Source of the DNA: Brumicola pallidula DSM 14239 = ACAM 615
Lineage (GTDB): Bacteria; Pseudomonadota; Gammaproteobacteria; Enterobacterales; Alteromonadaceae
Assembly (NCBI RefSeq): GCF_000428905.1
Contig: NZ_KE386815.1
Span: 425,884-489,883 of the forward strand
DNA: 64,000 nucleotides
Direction: 5' to 3'
The stretch's first letter is position 1. Every line of letters starts with the position of its first letter. The position numbers and the translations under genes are program-made. The notes beneath the pieces are model-generated. The model worked only from the letters and a program-made list of their open reading frames with translations, had not been told where the DNA came from and did not search any database. This document shows positions 10,288-18,464 of the stretch, one piece after another.

Positions 10288-10773
10288 CTATAAGATTTTT
10301 TTCATGATGTAGGCATGTTCTCGGGGTGCAATGACCGTAATTTTATTATTGATATGTGTCACATGTTCCTGACCTCTTTCGGTTTCATAATAATTTTTAC
10401 GTTGGCCGATGAGTTCAAATCCCATTGAACGGTAAAGTTCGATAGCAGGCGTGTTACTAAATCGTACTTCTAAATAGATAACAATTTGCTGCATTTGGGT
10501 CGCTAGGATAAATGATGATTGAATTAATTGTCGACCGATACCCTTATTTCGCTGATTAACTTGCACTGTGATATCTTCGATTGTTAATTCGTCTAAAATA
10601 CTCGACAACAACACAAAGCCAACCGTAATTTCATTTTTCTTGGCGACTAAAGAAATACTGTTTAAGGCGCTTTTTTCAAACGTACTATACGCCCAAGGAT
10701 TCACTCTATCAGTTTTAAAGATACAATAAGCAAGCGCAACCTCTGCCTCAGTAAACGCTGATATTACGACCAT
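10288..10773 (-). CDS. rimI: Ribosomal-protein-alanine N-acetyltransferase (RimI-like GNAT)
   Basis: Acetylates the N-terminal alanine of ribosomal protein S18 in E. coli. GNAT motif A is VNQRNKGIGRQLIQSS, and motif B is NTPAIELYRSMGFELIGQRKNYY, which matches RimI closely. An open frame extends to 10809, but the ATG at 10773 (MVVISAFTEAEVALAY) overlaps the holD stop by a few bases and fits the RimI N-terminus, so I choose it (161 residues). The segment before the final YIMKKIL carries a short insertion relative to E. coli. The holD-rimI order is the same as in E. coli. Confidence 0.85.
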   Translation of the reverse strand: MVVISAFTEAEVALAYCIFKTDRVNPWAYSTFEKSALNSISLVAKKNEITVGFVLLSSILDELTIEDITVQVNQRNKGIGRQLIQSSFILATQMQQIVIYLEVRFSNTPAIELYRSMGFELIGQRKNYYETERGQEHVTHINNKITVIAPREHAYIMKKIL

Positions 10774-11174
10774 TCTTGTGTCATGAACAGATCTTGTAAG
10801 GCTTCCCACAACTGTTTTTTCAACAACGGTGATGTCAATGTATTTGCATCGGGTGTCATGAGTATATTATTTTTCAAAATAATAGTTTCACTATCCTGAA
10901 TTTGCCAAGTAAGTCCGAGTTCGGCAATACTAGTGACATTAAAAACAGCCAGTATTTGTTTAATAAATGTGTCGGCTTGATCAATAAACTTAGCTTGCTG
11001 AATGGCAGGATTATTCGATTCGATATCGCAAGTATCGTCGCGTAGTTCATACAATACGATACCCATCGCCTGCAGCGTTGCCTTCTGATAATCACTCAAG
11101 AGGCTATTTTTTGAGGCGCTTTCTTCAGATGCACTGCTGCTAGCTTGCAGCGGACTCGGTTTAGGCGAATACAA
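10764..11174 (-). CDS. holD: DNA polymerase III psi subunit
   Basis: Psi links the clamp loader to SSB through chi. The recognisable parts are YQKATLQAMGIVLYELR near residues 29-45 (E. coli: WQLQQLGITQWSLR) and the C-terminal SPLLKKQLWEALQ, plus the position just upstream of rimI. The family is poorly conserved, so the call leans on context. The first 25 residues are a serine/alanine-rich extension, and the start is TTG at 11174 with AAAGGG upstream; no ATG is available before residue 37. Confidence 0.72.
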   Translation of the reverse strand: MYSPKPSPLQASSSASEESASKNSLLSDYQKATLQAMGIVLYELRDDTCDIESNNPAIQQAKFIDQADTFIKQILAVFNVTSIAELGLTWQIQDSETIILKNNILMTPDANTLTSPLLKKQLWEALQDLFMTQEWS

Positions 11175-11311
11175 TGTGGCTACCCTTTAATTTTTTGCTT
11201 ATTTATTGCGTCAACTAAGCATAGCCAAAATCTGAATTTGATAAAAGGTTTTTGTAGCTAAAATGATGAGTGATAGCAAAATAGCCCACGCAAATTGGAA
11301 TAATAAGAAAG

Positions 11312-11388
11312 TGGCAGGGGTGGAGGGACTCGAACCCCCAGCCATCGGTTTTGGAGACCGCTGTTCTACCAATTGGAACTACACCCCT
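11312..11388 (-). tRNA. tRNA-Trp (CCA)
   Basis: A 77-base cloverleaf on the minus strand beginning AGGGGTGTAGTTC, with anticodon loop CTCCAAA (anticodon CCA), T-arm GGTTCGAGTCCC and a genomically encoded 3' CCA. It is nearly identical to E. coli tRNA-Trp. Confidence 0.97.
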
Positions 11389-11457
11389 GCAGTCAGGCAG
11401 AGTATACGTTGACGAATGAAAAAAGAAAGAATTTTATGACATCAATTGCATGACAGC

Positions 11458-12252
11458 TTAAATTTTAGGCGCAATACCAACCGCTTGGTGCCACAATTGG
11501 TAAGTTAATTCCATAAAACTGGCCTGCTGAGAACAGCCGTCATAGACTACATTGATAGGAATATTATTTTTCTTGGCGTAGGTAGTTAATAGCAAATCGT
11601 GCTGTTGAGTATTAAGATTATTTACTTTGGCACAGGAAAGAATATCAAAATAGCGATTTCCAATACCTGCATACTCCCAATCAAGAATTAGTTTAGTCGG
11701 CACACACAAGTGTGCCCATACAAGGTCATTGTGGCAAAAAACCTGATCATGCGAGGCCAATTCTCTGCCTCTAATCCATTTTTCGGTTTCTTTTGTTATC
11801 TCATCAACTAAACAAAGGGATGGATTTACCAACGTCGTCAAATACTGATGCCATTCTTTTGGTAAATCAACCAATTTGGCTTTTATATTACTCTTGTGCA
11901 CACGAGTCAGTGCGGTAGCTAAGGTATGTATATGTCGATCATCAAACACTAACAACATTTGGCTTGTATGCTGCTTTATCCACTGTTCAACATAAATACC
12001 TGTATCAACTGATAAATAGATAGGTTTGGGCGCCAAATGCTTATTAAAGAGGCTTAATTGTAACTCAAAGCGTTCCTGACGGTCGATGCAAAGTGAGCTT
12101 TCACCTTGAAACTCCTTTACCATAAATTCCTTAGAATCATCATTCAGATAGTAAGAACGATTAATTGCACCACCCGATAATGGATATACTATTGCATCCT
12201 CAGTTAAACCGAGAGGCGTTTTTAATAGCCTAATTAGCTCATCATTTTGCAC
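11458..12252 (-). CDS. Phosphotransferase of the APH/choline kinase fold, probable thiamine kinase
   Basis: 264 residues. The N-lobe glycine-rich strand is LSGGAINRSYYL (25-36) and a lysine in FMVKEF is the expected ATP-site lysine. The catalytic loop is CHNDLVWAHLCV (Asp176) and the metal-binding DWEYAGIGN starts at Asp191. The asparagine normally five residues after the catalytic Asp is His181 here. It is the last gene of a TPP-riboswitch operon, 14 bases after the PnuT-like transporter, which points to phosphorylation of imported thiamine (ThiK-like). Choline kinase-like or other sugar/amine kinase activity cannot be excluded from sequence alone. Confidence 0.72.
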   Translation of the reverse strand: MQNDELIRLLKTPLGLTEDAIVYPLSGGAINRSYYLNDDSKEFMVKEFQGESSLCIDRQERFELQLSLFNKHLAPKPIYLSVDTGIYVEQWIKQHTSQMLLVFDDRHIHTLATALTRVHKSNIKAKLVDLPKEWHQYLTTLVNPSLCLVDEITKETEKWIRGRELASHDQVFCHNDLVWAHLCVPTKLILDWEYAGIGNRYFDILSCAKVNNLNTQQHDLLLTTYAKKNNIPINVVYDGCSQQASFMELTYQLWHQAVGIAPKI

Positions 12253-12266
12253 TTAACGCCCCGCTT

Positions 12267-12860
12267 TCATGTTAAATTTTTACGCCAATTTAAAAATCCA
12301 TAAATTGACATGGCAGTGTACAAAAACATCAATAGACAGACCAAGTAGAGTCCGCTCTGAAACATTAAATACCCACTGGCAGGATTGACAACTAACCAAT
12401 AAACCCAATTATCGATTTTTTTACGTGCTGTCATTACTGTCGCAATAACAGAAAATACAGCAGTTCCTGCATCTAACCATACCCAATCGCCAGAGAACCA
12501 ATGCTCGCCAACTTTAGCTAATAACAGCGTCGCAGCAATACCAACACCAATCAAGAGTAAGTGAGCTTTGACGCCCACACGAGTAATAGCCAGCGTTGGT
12601 TTGTCTTTTACTTCCTTCCAACTCAAAAAACCGACCACCGCCATCAAGATATAATAAAAGTTTAATAGCATTTGAAAAATCAAAGTGACTTCCCAAAATA
12701 GATAAACAAAAATAATAGTGCTGACAAAAGCGCAAGGCCAACACCATATATTTTGTCTTGCTGCCAAGATAACGTATAGCACAGAGAGCACCACGGCAAG
12801 CAATTCCAACAAACTCTGCTGCTGGAATTGCTGCGCGGCTATATCGAAAAACTCAGTCAC
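12267..12860 (-). CDS. pnuT: PnuC-family vitamin transporter, probable thiamine transporter PnuT
   Basis: 197 residues with about seven hydrophobic segments and the PnuC-family motif NWVYWLVVNPASGYLMFQ near residues 150-167. PnuC proteins facilitate diffusion of nicotinamide riboside; PnuT homologues carry thiamine, which is then trapped by phosphorylation. The TPP riboswitch upstream, the YkoF-like gene overlapped at ATGA (12857-12860) and the kinase downstream all favour thiamine. Inner membrane. A nicotinamide riboside role is the alternative. Confidence 0.85.
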   Translation of the reverse strand: MTEFFDIAAQQFQQQSLLELLAVVLSVLYVILAARQNIWCWPCAFVSTIIFVYLFWEVTLIFQMLLNFYYILMAVVGFLSWKEVKDKPTLAITRVGVKAHLLLIGVGIAATLLLAKVGEHWFSGDWVWLDAGTAVFSVIATVMTARKKIDNWVYWLVVNPASGYLMFQSGLYLVCLLMFLYTAMSIYGFLNWRKNLT

Positions 12861-13114
12861 TCACCTGAGCCCATTTTATCACCATTTAAAAACTTACAAA
12901 CGAACACGGCTTGGCCGGTTTCGCTGTAAGTTTGCTTCATCTCTCGGCCTAAGACGGCCATAACATGCTCGTATTCACCCCTAATAATAGTGCTCGCTGC
13001 AGACGTAGTGGTTTCAAGATGCACGTCTTCATTTAGTCTATCAATGAAACCCTTTATAGGAGCTATGTACTTTTCATTTAATGGATACAAGGAAATATCA
13101 ACGACAAGTTTCAT
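12857..13114 (-). CDS. Small thiamine-binding (YkoF/MTH1187-like) protein
   Basis: 85 residues resembling one repeat of the YkoF thiamine/HMP-binding fold: ISLYPLNEKYIAPIKGFIDRL, then TTTSAASTIIRGEYEHVMAVLGREM. The family binds thiamine or its pyrimidine moiety. No signal peptide, so cytoplasmic. It lies 12 bases downstream of the TonB receptor and overlaps pnuT by four bases, inside the riboswitch-controlled operon, which supports a thiamine-handling role. The exact job (buffer, sensor or chaperone for the transporter) is unknown. Confidence 0.75.
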   Translation of the reverse strand: MKLVVDISLYPLNEKYIAPIKGFIDRLNEDVHLETTTSAASTIIRGEYEHVMAVLGREMKQTYSETGQAVFVCKFLNGDKMGSGE

Positions 13115-13126
13115 TTTACTTCTCCT

Positions 13127-15316
13127 TTAAAAACGGTAGGTTGCAGTCACACCAAGTTGGCGCTCCTGACCAAATTGATAGTATGGTTTTGACCCTTCGT
13201 AGCCGTCCCTAGGATCATTATTGAATCCACCAAAACCTCTTGTAGGTAGTTCCCTATCAAATATATTCTTGGCCCATAGTTGCACTAGTATATTTCCCTG
13301 TTGCCAATTAACGTCGGTATTAAATACTGCAGTGAATGGCGCTCGTTCATTGTGCCCAACAGAAAAACGATGACGGTCTTTACCTTCAAATTCAACTACC
13401 CAAATGATGTTGTCAGTGACTGCATAACTAGTGGACGTATAAAACGTTATTTTAGGAGCCTGAGCTTGTAATTGTTTATCTACAAAACTGCCATCAACAA
13501 GCTGATAATTGCCAAAGGTTGCGTCAAGATAACCGACGTTGACTACAGCACTCAGTCGGTCGTTTAACTGCCAATTGCTTGAAACTTCGATACCCTTGTT
13601 AATACCGGTATCTGCATTTCCAATCACATCGATGAATTCAACTGCACCGCTACCATCCTCTCTGTTCAACACAGAGAAGTCACTCACTTGAGCATCTTCT
13701 CGTTGCATGTAAAAGAAAGTAAGCGACAAATTTGCTTTAATACCACTTGAGGTGTCTATTTTACCTTTAATACCAAGCTCATAATTCCAGTTATATTCTG
13801 GAGAATACAATCGGTCTTGCTCCGAGACCCGCTCATCTGCATTGAATCCGCCTGCCTTATAAGAACGCGAAATACTTGAATAGAATGTCGCTTTTTGCAG
13901 TGCATAGCTCGCCGTTAATTTACCTGCCAATAAGCTATCGTCGAGTACTTCAACAAAATTATTACTATCAACATAATCGGCATCAAACTTTTCTACCCTT
14001 GCACCTGCTGTAATTGACAATGGTTCAGATAATTGCCAACTACGTTCACCATATATGGCAATTGAGTTGGGTTCATAAAGACTGGTAAAGTCTGCAGCGG
14101 CATAAGTATAGATTCGAGTAAGATCCTGTTCACTTTGCTGATAATAAAAGCCGATTACCCAAGGAGAGCTAGCATCAGTAGAAGCGTATCTTGCGTCTAC
14201 CGTCTGGTTACGTACCTCTCTTTTATACTGGTCAAACGAACTATACGTTCCGGGATGAAAATCAACAAAGGTCCAGTCTTCATCGTAACCATAATCAAGA
14301 TCAGCATTTAACGTAGTAAGCGAAAGGGTAAACGAGTGTTCTCCTAAGTCTTGTATGTACTTAATACTTGCAGCTTGCGTTTCGGTGCGATCAAAGCCTG
14401 GCTCATCGGAACGTGTTTTGTTGTCGTTGTCCAATGAAAACGCATCGTAGCCGTTGTCGACATCAAAATGATAAAGCTTAAGTTCAAGTTCTGCTGTATC
14501 TGACAAAACATAGTCGACTGCAAGTTTGGCATTAAACTCGTCAATATTATTAGTGTCGTCGCGGTTTAAGTAAATATTTTCTACAAAACCATCGCTCTTA
14601 ACATGCTGCATAGCAATACGCGCGTTTACACCGTCTACTATTTGCTTAGAATAGGCGGCGCTATATCGTTGCGTATTGTATTCTGCGAAACTTCCTTGCA
14701 AATAGCCTTCTTGGCTATCAGTCGCGGTGTTACTGACTACTTTAATGATGCCAGCCAATCCTGTCGCACCAAATCCAGTCGATTGTGGTCCAGACAGGAC
14801 CTCTACTTGTTGAACGTCAAATAGCGCACCTAAGCCGCCTAATCCGGAAAAATTAATTTCATCAACAATAAGAGCGACCGACGCGTTAATTGGTTCGGCA
14901 AATAAACTGCGCTCGCCTATCCCTCTAATTTGAATGAATTTGCCGCGTGAAGCACCACTGCTAAAATTCAGGTTAGGTACGATACCAACAATATCTTCTA
15001 GGTGTTCAGCTTGGCGTAAATCTAACAATTGCTCACTAATTACGACAACGCTACTGGCTAGATTACCGGGACTACGCTGACTAAAGTCGGATGTTACTAT
15101 TATGCGTTCAATGCCAATATTTGCAGCCTTATTAGCAGAAGCATCAGTATTTAAAGTGACACTGGCAATGGGATTTGCGACCGCCGTAAGACCCATGCCC
15201 GCACTTAATACGGCAAGTGTTATTGCACTAGCAATTCTATTTACAGTAAATAATTTTTTGTAATGACTTGATGTTGTGACGTTAGGTAATTGATTTAGTT
15301 TTTTTGTATTTTTCAT
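13127..15316 (-). CDS. TonB-dependent outer membrane receptor, probable thiamine uptake
   Basis: 729 residues. A long basic N-terminus leads to a signal peptide (hydrophobic core about 28-45, cleavage near AVANP). A plug domain spans about 70-190 (IERIIVTSDF, LASSVVVISEQLL, IQIRGIGERS, QQVEVLSGPQSTGFGATGLAGIIKVVS), then a beta-barrel ending in the terminal aromatic GVTATYRF. It would bind a ligand outside and admit it to the periplasm using TonB energy. The leader contains a TPP riboswitch, and the following genes handle thiamine, so thiamine or a derivative is the inferred ligand. Confidence 0.9.
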   Translation of the reverse strand: MKNTKKLNQLPNVTTSSHYKKLFTVNRIASAITLAVLSAGMGLTAVANPIASVTLNTDASANKAANIGIERIIVTSDFSQRSPGNLASSVVVISEQLLDLRQAEHLEDIVGIVPNLNFSSGASRGKFIQIRGIGERSLFAEPINASVALIVDEINFSGLGGLGALFDVQQVEVLSGPQSTGFGATGLAGIIKVVSNTATDSQEGYLQGSFAEYNTQRYSAAYSKQIVDGVNARIAMQHVKSDGFVENIYLNRDDTNNIDEFNAKLAVDYVLSDTAELELKLYHFDVDNGYDAFSLDNDNKTRSDEPGFDRTETQAASIKYIQDLGEHSFTLSLTTLNADLDYGYDEDWTFVDFHPGTYSSFDQYKREVRNQTVDARYASTDASSPWVIGFYYQQSEQDLTRIYTYAAADFTSLYEPNSIAIYGERSWQLSEPLSITAGARVEKFDADYVDSNNFVEVLDDSLLAGKLTASYALQKATFYSSISRSYKAGGFNADERVSEQDRLYSPEYNWNYELGIKGKIDTSSGIKANLSLTFFYMQREDAQVSDFSVLNREDGSGAVEFIDVIGNADTGINKGIEVSSNWQLNDRLSAVVNVGYLDATFGNYQLVDGSFVDKQLQAQAPKITFYTSTSYAVTDNIIWVVEFEGKDRHRFSVGHNERAPFTAVFNTDVNWQQGNILVQLWAKNIFDRELPTRGFGGFNNDPRDGYEGSKPYYQFGQERQLGVTATYRF

Positions 15317-15318
15317 TT

Positions 15319-15347
15319 GGTTCTCTTCATATCGGTAGAAAAGAGCC
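15319..15347 (-). promoter_or_regulatory. Hairpin sequestering the ribosome site of the thiamine receptor
   Basis: On the minus strand GGCTCTTTTC (15347-15338) can pair with GAAGAGAACC (15328-15319), with one mismatch and one G-U pair. The second arm contains the GAGA ribosome-binding bases just before ATG 15316. This would form the off-state platform of the upstream TPP aptamer, implying translational control. The fold is my inference from pairing by eye. Confidence 0.5.
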
Positions 15348-15379
15348 GGTGTTGGAGCAGGTAATTGATGTGTTTATAC

Positions 15380-15465
15380 AACCATTCCTACGCCGGTACT
15401 AACCGGATCAGGTAAATAAGGGTTCTCAATAGAATCTCAGCAGCAAATAGCTGCACCCCTTGGCT
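15380..15465 (-). promoter_or_regulatory. TPP riboswitch (THI element)
   Basis: The minus strand has all conserved TPP-aptamer blocks in order: GGGGTGC, GCTGAGA, ACCCTT, ACCTGATCC and GGTTAGTACCGGCGTAGG. The closing P1 helix is formed by AGCCA and TGGTT. It lies 63 bases upstream of the TonB receptor start. Binding of thiamine pyrophosphate should repress the operon. Confidence 0.96.
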
Positions 15466-15633
15466 AAACGCGATTTAATTATCGCGTTAAATGCTATGAT
15501 ATCAATTAAAAATAGAATGTAAATCAATCGTTTGACTAATTTTCATATTCTAGTCTCTAGTTAACATAATTGTTACAAAACAAGCACACTGAAGGTCTCG
15601 CGAGCACCTTATTGCTTATCGGAACTAGGTACT

Positions 15634-16047
15634 CTACTCTATATTTAACGCTCTCATTTCCTGTTCTGTTTGTAATAACAAGCCCTCCATTGTTTTATCA
15701 TGTTCGACAGGCAACCTTGTTACTGGGTCTACTCTCACAAATACAATATCATCCGCAAAACAGATGGTTTTCTTTGTCGCCTTATTTCTCACTAAACAAG
15801 TTACTGTAATTGAGGTTCTACCTACTTTTTTGGTCGCTAATCCAAATTCAACTATGTCGCCCTGTGTGGCAGGCGATTCAAATGATATTTCGCCAATATG
15901 TTTAGTCACTAGACAGTTTGTTTCTAATTGACAAATGGCATAGATCGCAGCCTCTTCATCAATCCACTCTAGTGCCCTTCCACCGAACAAAGCATTCGCA
16001 TAGTTCAAATCATTTGGCATTACTAAACGTCTGGATAAAAAACGCAT
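15634..16047 (-). CDS. Acyl-CoA thioesterase, hotdog fold (YciA/BFIT-type)
   Basis: 137 residues from ATG 16047 (MRFLSRRLVMPNDLNYANALFGG), preceded by a good AAGGA ribosome site. The upstream extension to 16122 would overlap the divergent tmcA start and lacks conservation. The hotdog hallmark NALFGGRALEWIDEEAAIYA includes the catalytic Asp/Glu region, and GDIVEFGLATKKVGRTSITV follows as in YciA-type acyl-CoA hydrolases. It hydrolyses acyl-CoA to free acid and CoA in the cytoplasm; chain-length preference cannot be read. Confidence 0.83.
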   Translation of the reverse strand: MRFLSRRLVMPNDLNYANALFGGRALEWIDEEAAIYAICQLETNCLVTKHIGEISFESPATQGDIVEFGLATKKVGRTSITVTCLVRNKATKKTICFADDIVFVRVDPVTRLPVEHDKTMEGLLLQTEQEMRALNIE

Positions 16048-16126
16048 TTTTTTCCTTATCAATGTAGAATAAATAGGTTCGCAATACCCATTATAAAAGA
16101 GAGCACACAGATTGATAGGCAAATTA

Positions 16127-18349
16127 ATGATTGATTGGTTAGCAAAAAGACAACAGCAACCAAGTCATAGACAATTATTGCTAATTTCTGGCGACCTTGA
16201 TTGGTGTCAACGGCAAACCGCATGTCTGCTTGCACAAACAAAAGCCCCTTCCTTGTTACTAAGTAATGCTGTCTTGAGTTTTGATAACAACGCCCAATTA
16301 AATTTTGTAACGTCGTGCCAAATATCTCAATATAAACAGCAATTAGGAACTGAGTATGCGCTCGTCATTTACAATGCTTTCGATGGTCTTAAGCCCAGCG
16401 CTCTTTATGCGGTAGAAGGTACTATTGGTAAATCTGGTTTACTCGTGATCATGTGTCCAGACTTAAAGGAATGGCAACATTATGAGGCTGCGCATTCAGG
16501 TATCGCTTTTAGCTACAATACCCAGCATGCAACGAGCCTGTTCATTTCAAGAATGAAAGAAATCTTGTTAAAAGATTTGAATATTGCCTACATAACCCCA
16601 AACACTGCGCATCTACCCTTCGCTTATACGAGGCAAAATACGCAGCATGAACATTTACTAGGGGCCTTAACGTCGCAACAGCAAATGGCATTCAAATCGG
16701 TGTTAAGTAATGCTAAACACGACAAATCAATTGCGCTTATAACCGCTAAACGCGGTAGAGGGAAATCCACATTGTTAGGACAAATAGCAGCTGCATTCGC
16801 TATTCAAGGCGAGGATACTCGTATTTATATCACCGCACCGCATATTAATAACGCGCAACGAGCACAAATAGAATATAAGCAGGCCATAGCGAATTCGAAT
16901 CTTGACACAATTAATACGATCCGCCGCAGCGGCCAACAACTCAGCAAACTTGAACTGACGTTTATTGCACCAGACCAATTAGGCCACTTACCAAAAGCCG
17001 CTCTATTAATCGTAGACGAAGCTGCAGCAATCGCCCCATCAATTGTATTGTATGCCTGTCAAAACTTTGCTCATGTTGTTATGGCAACTACGCTTGCTGG
17101 ATATGAAGGAAGTGGACTGGGTTTCAGAATACGTGTTTTACCTAAACTTAAGATACTGAGTGACGCACTGACTTGTGTTGAATTACATAAGCCATTGCGG
17201 TGGTACAACGAGGATAGTTTAGAAACTGTATTTAGTCTTATATTTGCCCCCTTTGTTAAAGACACAACAGCCCAGAATAACTACATGACATCGCCCACCG
17301 ACTCCCTGTTGCACAACACTCAGATAGAAGCCACACACTCGTACTTTCATCAATTAAATAAACTCTGGCTAATTAAAAATGAGCAAATATTGGGACAAGT
17401 ATTTAATTTGCTAATACAGAGTCACTACCAAACCACTCCTGATGACTTAATGCGAATTCTTGACGCATCAGAGCAACATATTGTGGTGCTGACAAACAGT
17501 GCTGACATCAATGCTCCTTGCCTTGCAATTTCTGCAGTTGCTATTATTGCACAGGAAGGCAATATTGCATTTTGTGAAAACGACTCACTGTTAGCCAAGA
17601 TCATATGCTCACAACGACGGGTTAACGGGCATTTAGTTGCTCAAAACCTAGCGATGACATTCTGTGATGGATGGTTTATGACAGCCAACAGTTGGCGCAT
17701 CAGTCGCATTGCAGTCAAGCCAGACCTCCGGCGACTGGGACTTGGTAAAATGTTACTACAAGAAATTAGAATATTGGCACAGCAAAGTGCGGTTGACTTC
17801 TTATCCACGTCGTTTGGTTTAACCAGTGAACTAAGCTACTTTTGGCAATCACAAGCTTTTACACTATTAAAAATTGGCGCTCGAAGAGATACATCCAGCG
17901 GCGAACATAGTGGCATCATGTTCATGTCGTTAACCGAACAAGCAAGCGATACTTTTGATTCTTACCGTAATGTGGCAATAAACGATATCGACTACTTTTT
18001 AAAACACCTATTAAAAAACAGTAAAGACATTAACTCGGTTTTACTGACTCAAATCGTTATTCAGCATCGCTTAGAGCCAAACATTTTATTAGATAAGCAT
18101 GCTACACCTGCTACTACCCACTATTTACGCAGCACCCAGTTTATTAATAACAAACGAACTTTCGTTAACGCTGCTGCAAGTATTTACTATCAGTTAGATA
18201 AGCTAAATATATATGCTTCAACAGAATTGTATACGTTATTTATACAAGCACACCAAAAGAATTTGTCCAAACAAAATAAACAACAAATACTCTCGAAACT
18301 CAAACTCAAACTAACAAATACCATAGAAGCGGTTAACCATCCGCCGTAA
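16127..18349 (+). CDS. tmcA: tRNA(Met) cytidine acetyltransferase
   Basis: Makes N4-acetylcytidine at the wobble base of elongator tRNA(Met) using ATP and acetyl-CoA. An N-terminal DUF1726-like region is followed by an RNA-helicase module with Walker A TAKRGRGKSTLLGQ and Walker B LLIVDEAAAIAPS. A GNAT domain has ISRIAVKPDLRRLGLGKMLLQEI, and the C-terminal tail is tRNA-binding in the family. About 740 residues versus 671 in E. coli. An in-frame TTG at 16112 could start translation five codons earlier; I prefer ATG 16127 (GATAGG upstream). Divergent from the thioesterase. Confidence 0.92.
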   Translation: MIDWLAKRQQQPSHRQLLLISGDLDWCQRQTACLLAQTKAPSLLLSNAVLSFDNNAQLNFVTSCQISQYKQQLGTEYALVIYNAFDGLKPSALYAVEGTIGKSGLLVIMCPDLKEWQHYEAAHSGIAFSYNTQHATSLFISRMKEILLKDLNIAYITPNTAHLPFAYTRQNTQHEHLLGALTSQQQMAFKSVLSNAKHDKSIALITAKRGRGKSTLLGQIAAAFAIQGEDTRIYITAPHINNAQRAQIEYKQAIANSNLDTINTIRRSGQQLSKLELTFIAPDQLGHLPKAALLIVDEAAAIAPSIVLYACQNFAHVVMATTLAGYEGSGLGFRIRVLPKLKILSDALTCVELHKPLRWYNEDSLETVFSLIFAPFVKDTTAQNNYMTSPTDSLLHNTQIEATHSYFHQLNKLWLIKNEQILGQVFNLLIQSHYQTTPDDLMRILDASEQHIVVLTNSADINAPCLAISAVAIIAQEGNIAFCENDSLLAKIICSQRRVNGHLVAQNLAMTFCDGWFMTANSWRISRIAVKPDLRRLGLGKMLLQEIRILAQQSAVDFLSTSFGLTSELSYFWQSQAFTLLKIGARRDTSSGEHSGIMFMSLTEQASDTFDSYRNVAINDIDYFLKHLLKNSKDINSVLLTQIVIQHRLEPNILLDKHATPATTHYLRSTQFINNKRTFVNAAASIYYQLDKLNIYASTELYTLFIQAHQKNLSKQNKQQILSKLKLKLTNTIEAVNHPP

Positions 18350-18421
18350 TTTCTTAACAATAATATTGCTTAAAATATAAAGTAGCCCTTAATGAATCCT
18401 ACCAATGACTTAATTTTAGAC

Positions 18422-18450
18422 AAAAAAAAGCTCCGTTAAGGAGCTTTTTA
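18422..18450. terminator. Bidirectional terminator between tmcA and the TonB2 operon
   Basis: Perfect stem AAAAGCTCC/GGAGCTTTT with a GTTAA loop, A-run on the left and T-run on the right. It serves both convergent transcripts. Confidence 0.88.
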
Positions 18451-18464
18451 TGTTGTGAACCAAG

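Noticed and set aside
11186..11214. TTGACG-N17-ATTAAA as a holD promoter
   Set aside because: It would place the transcription start only about five bases before the TTG start; too speculative to list.
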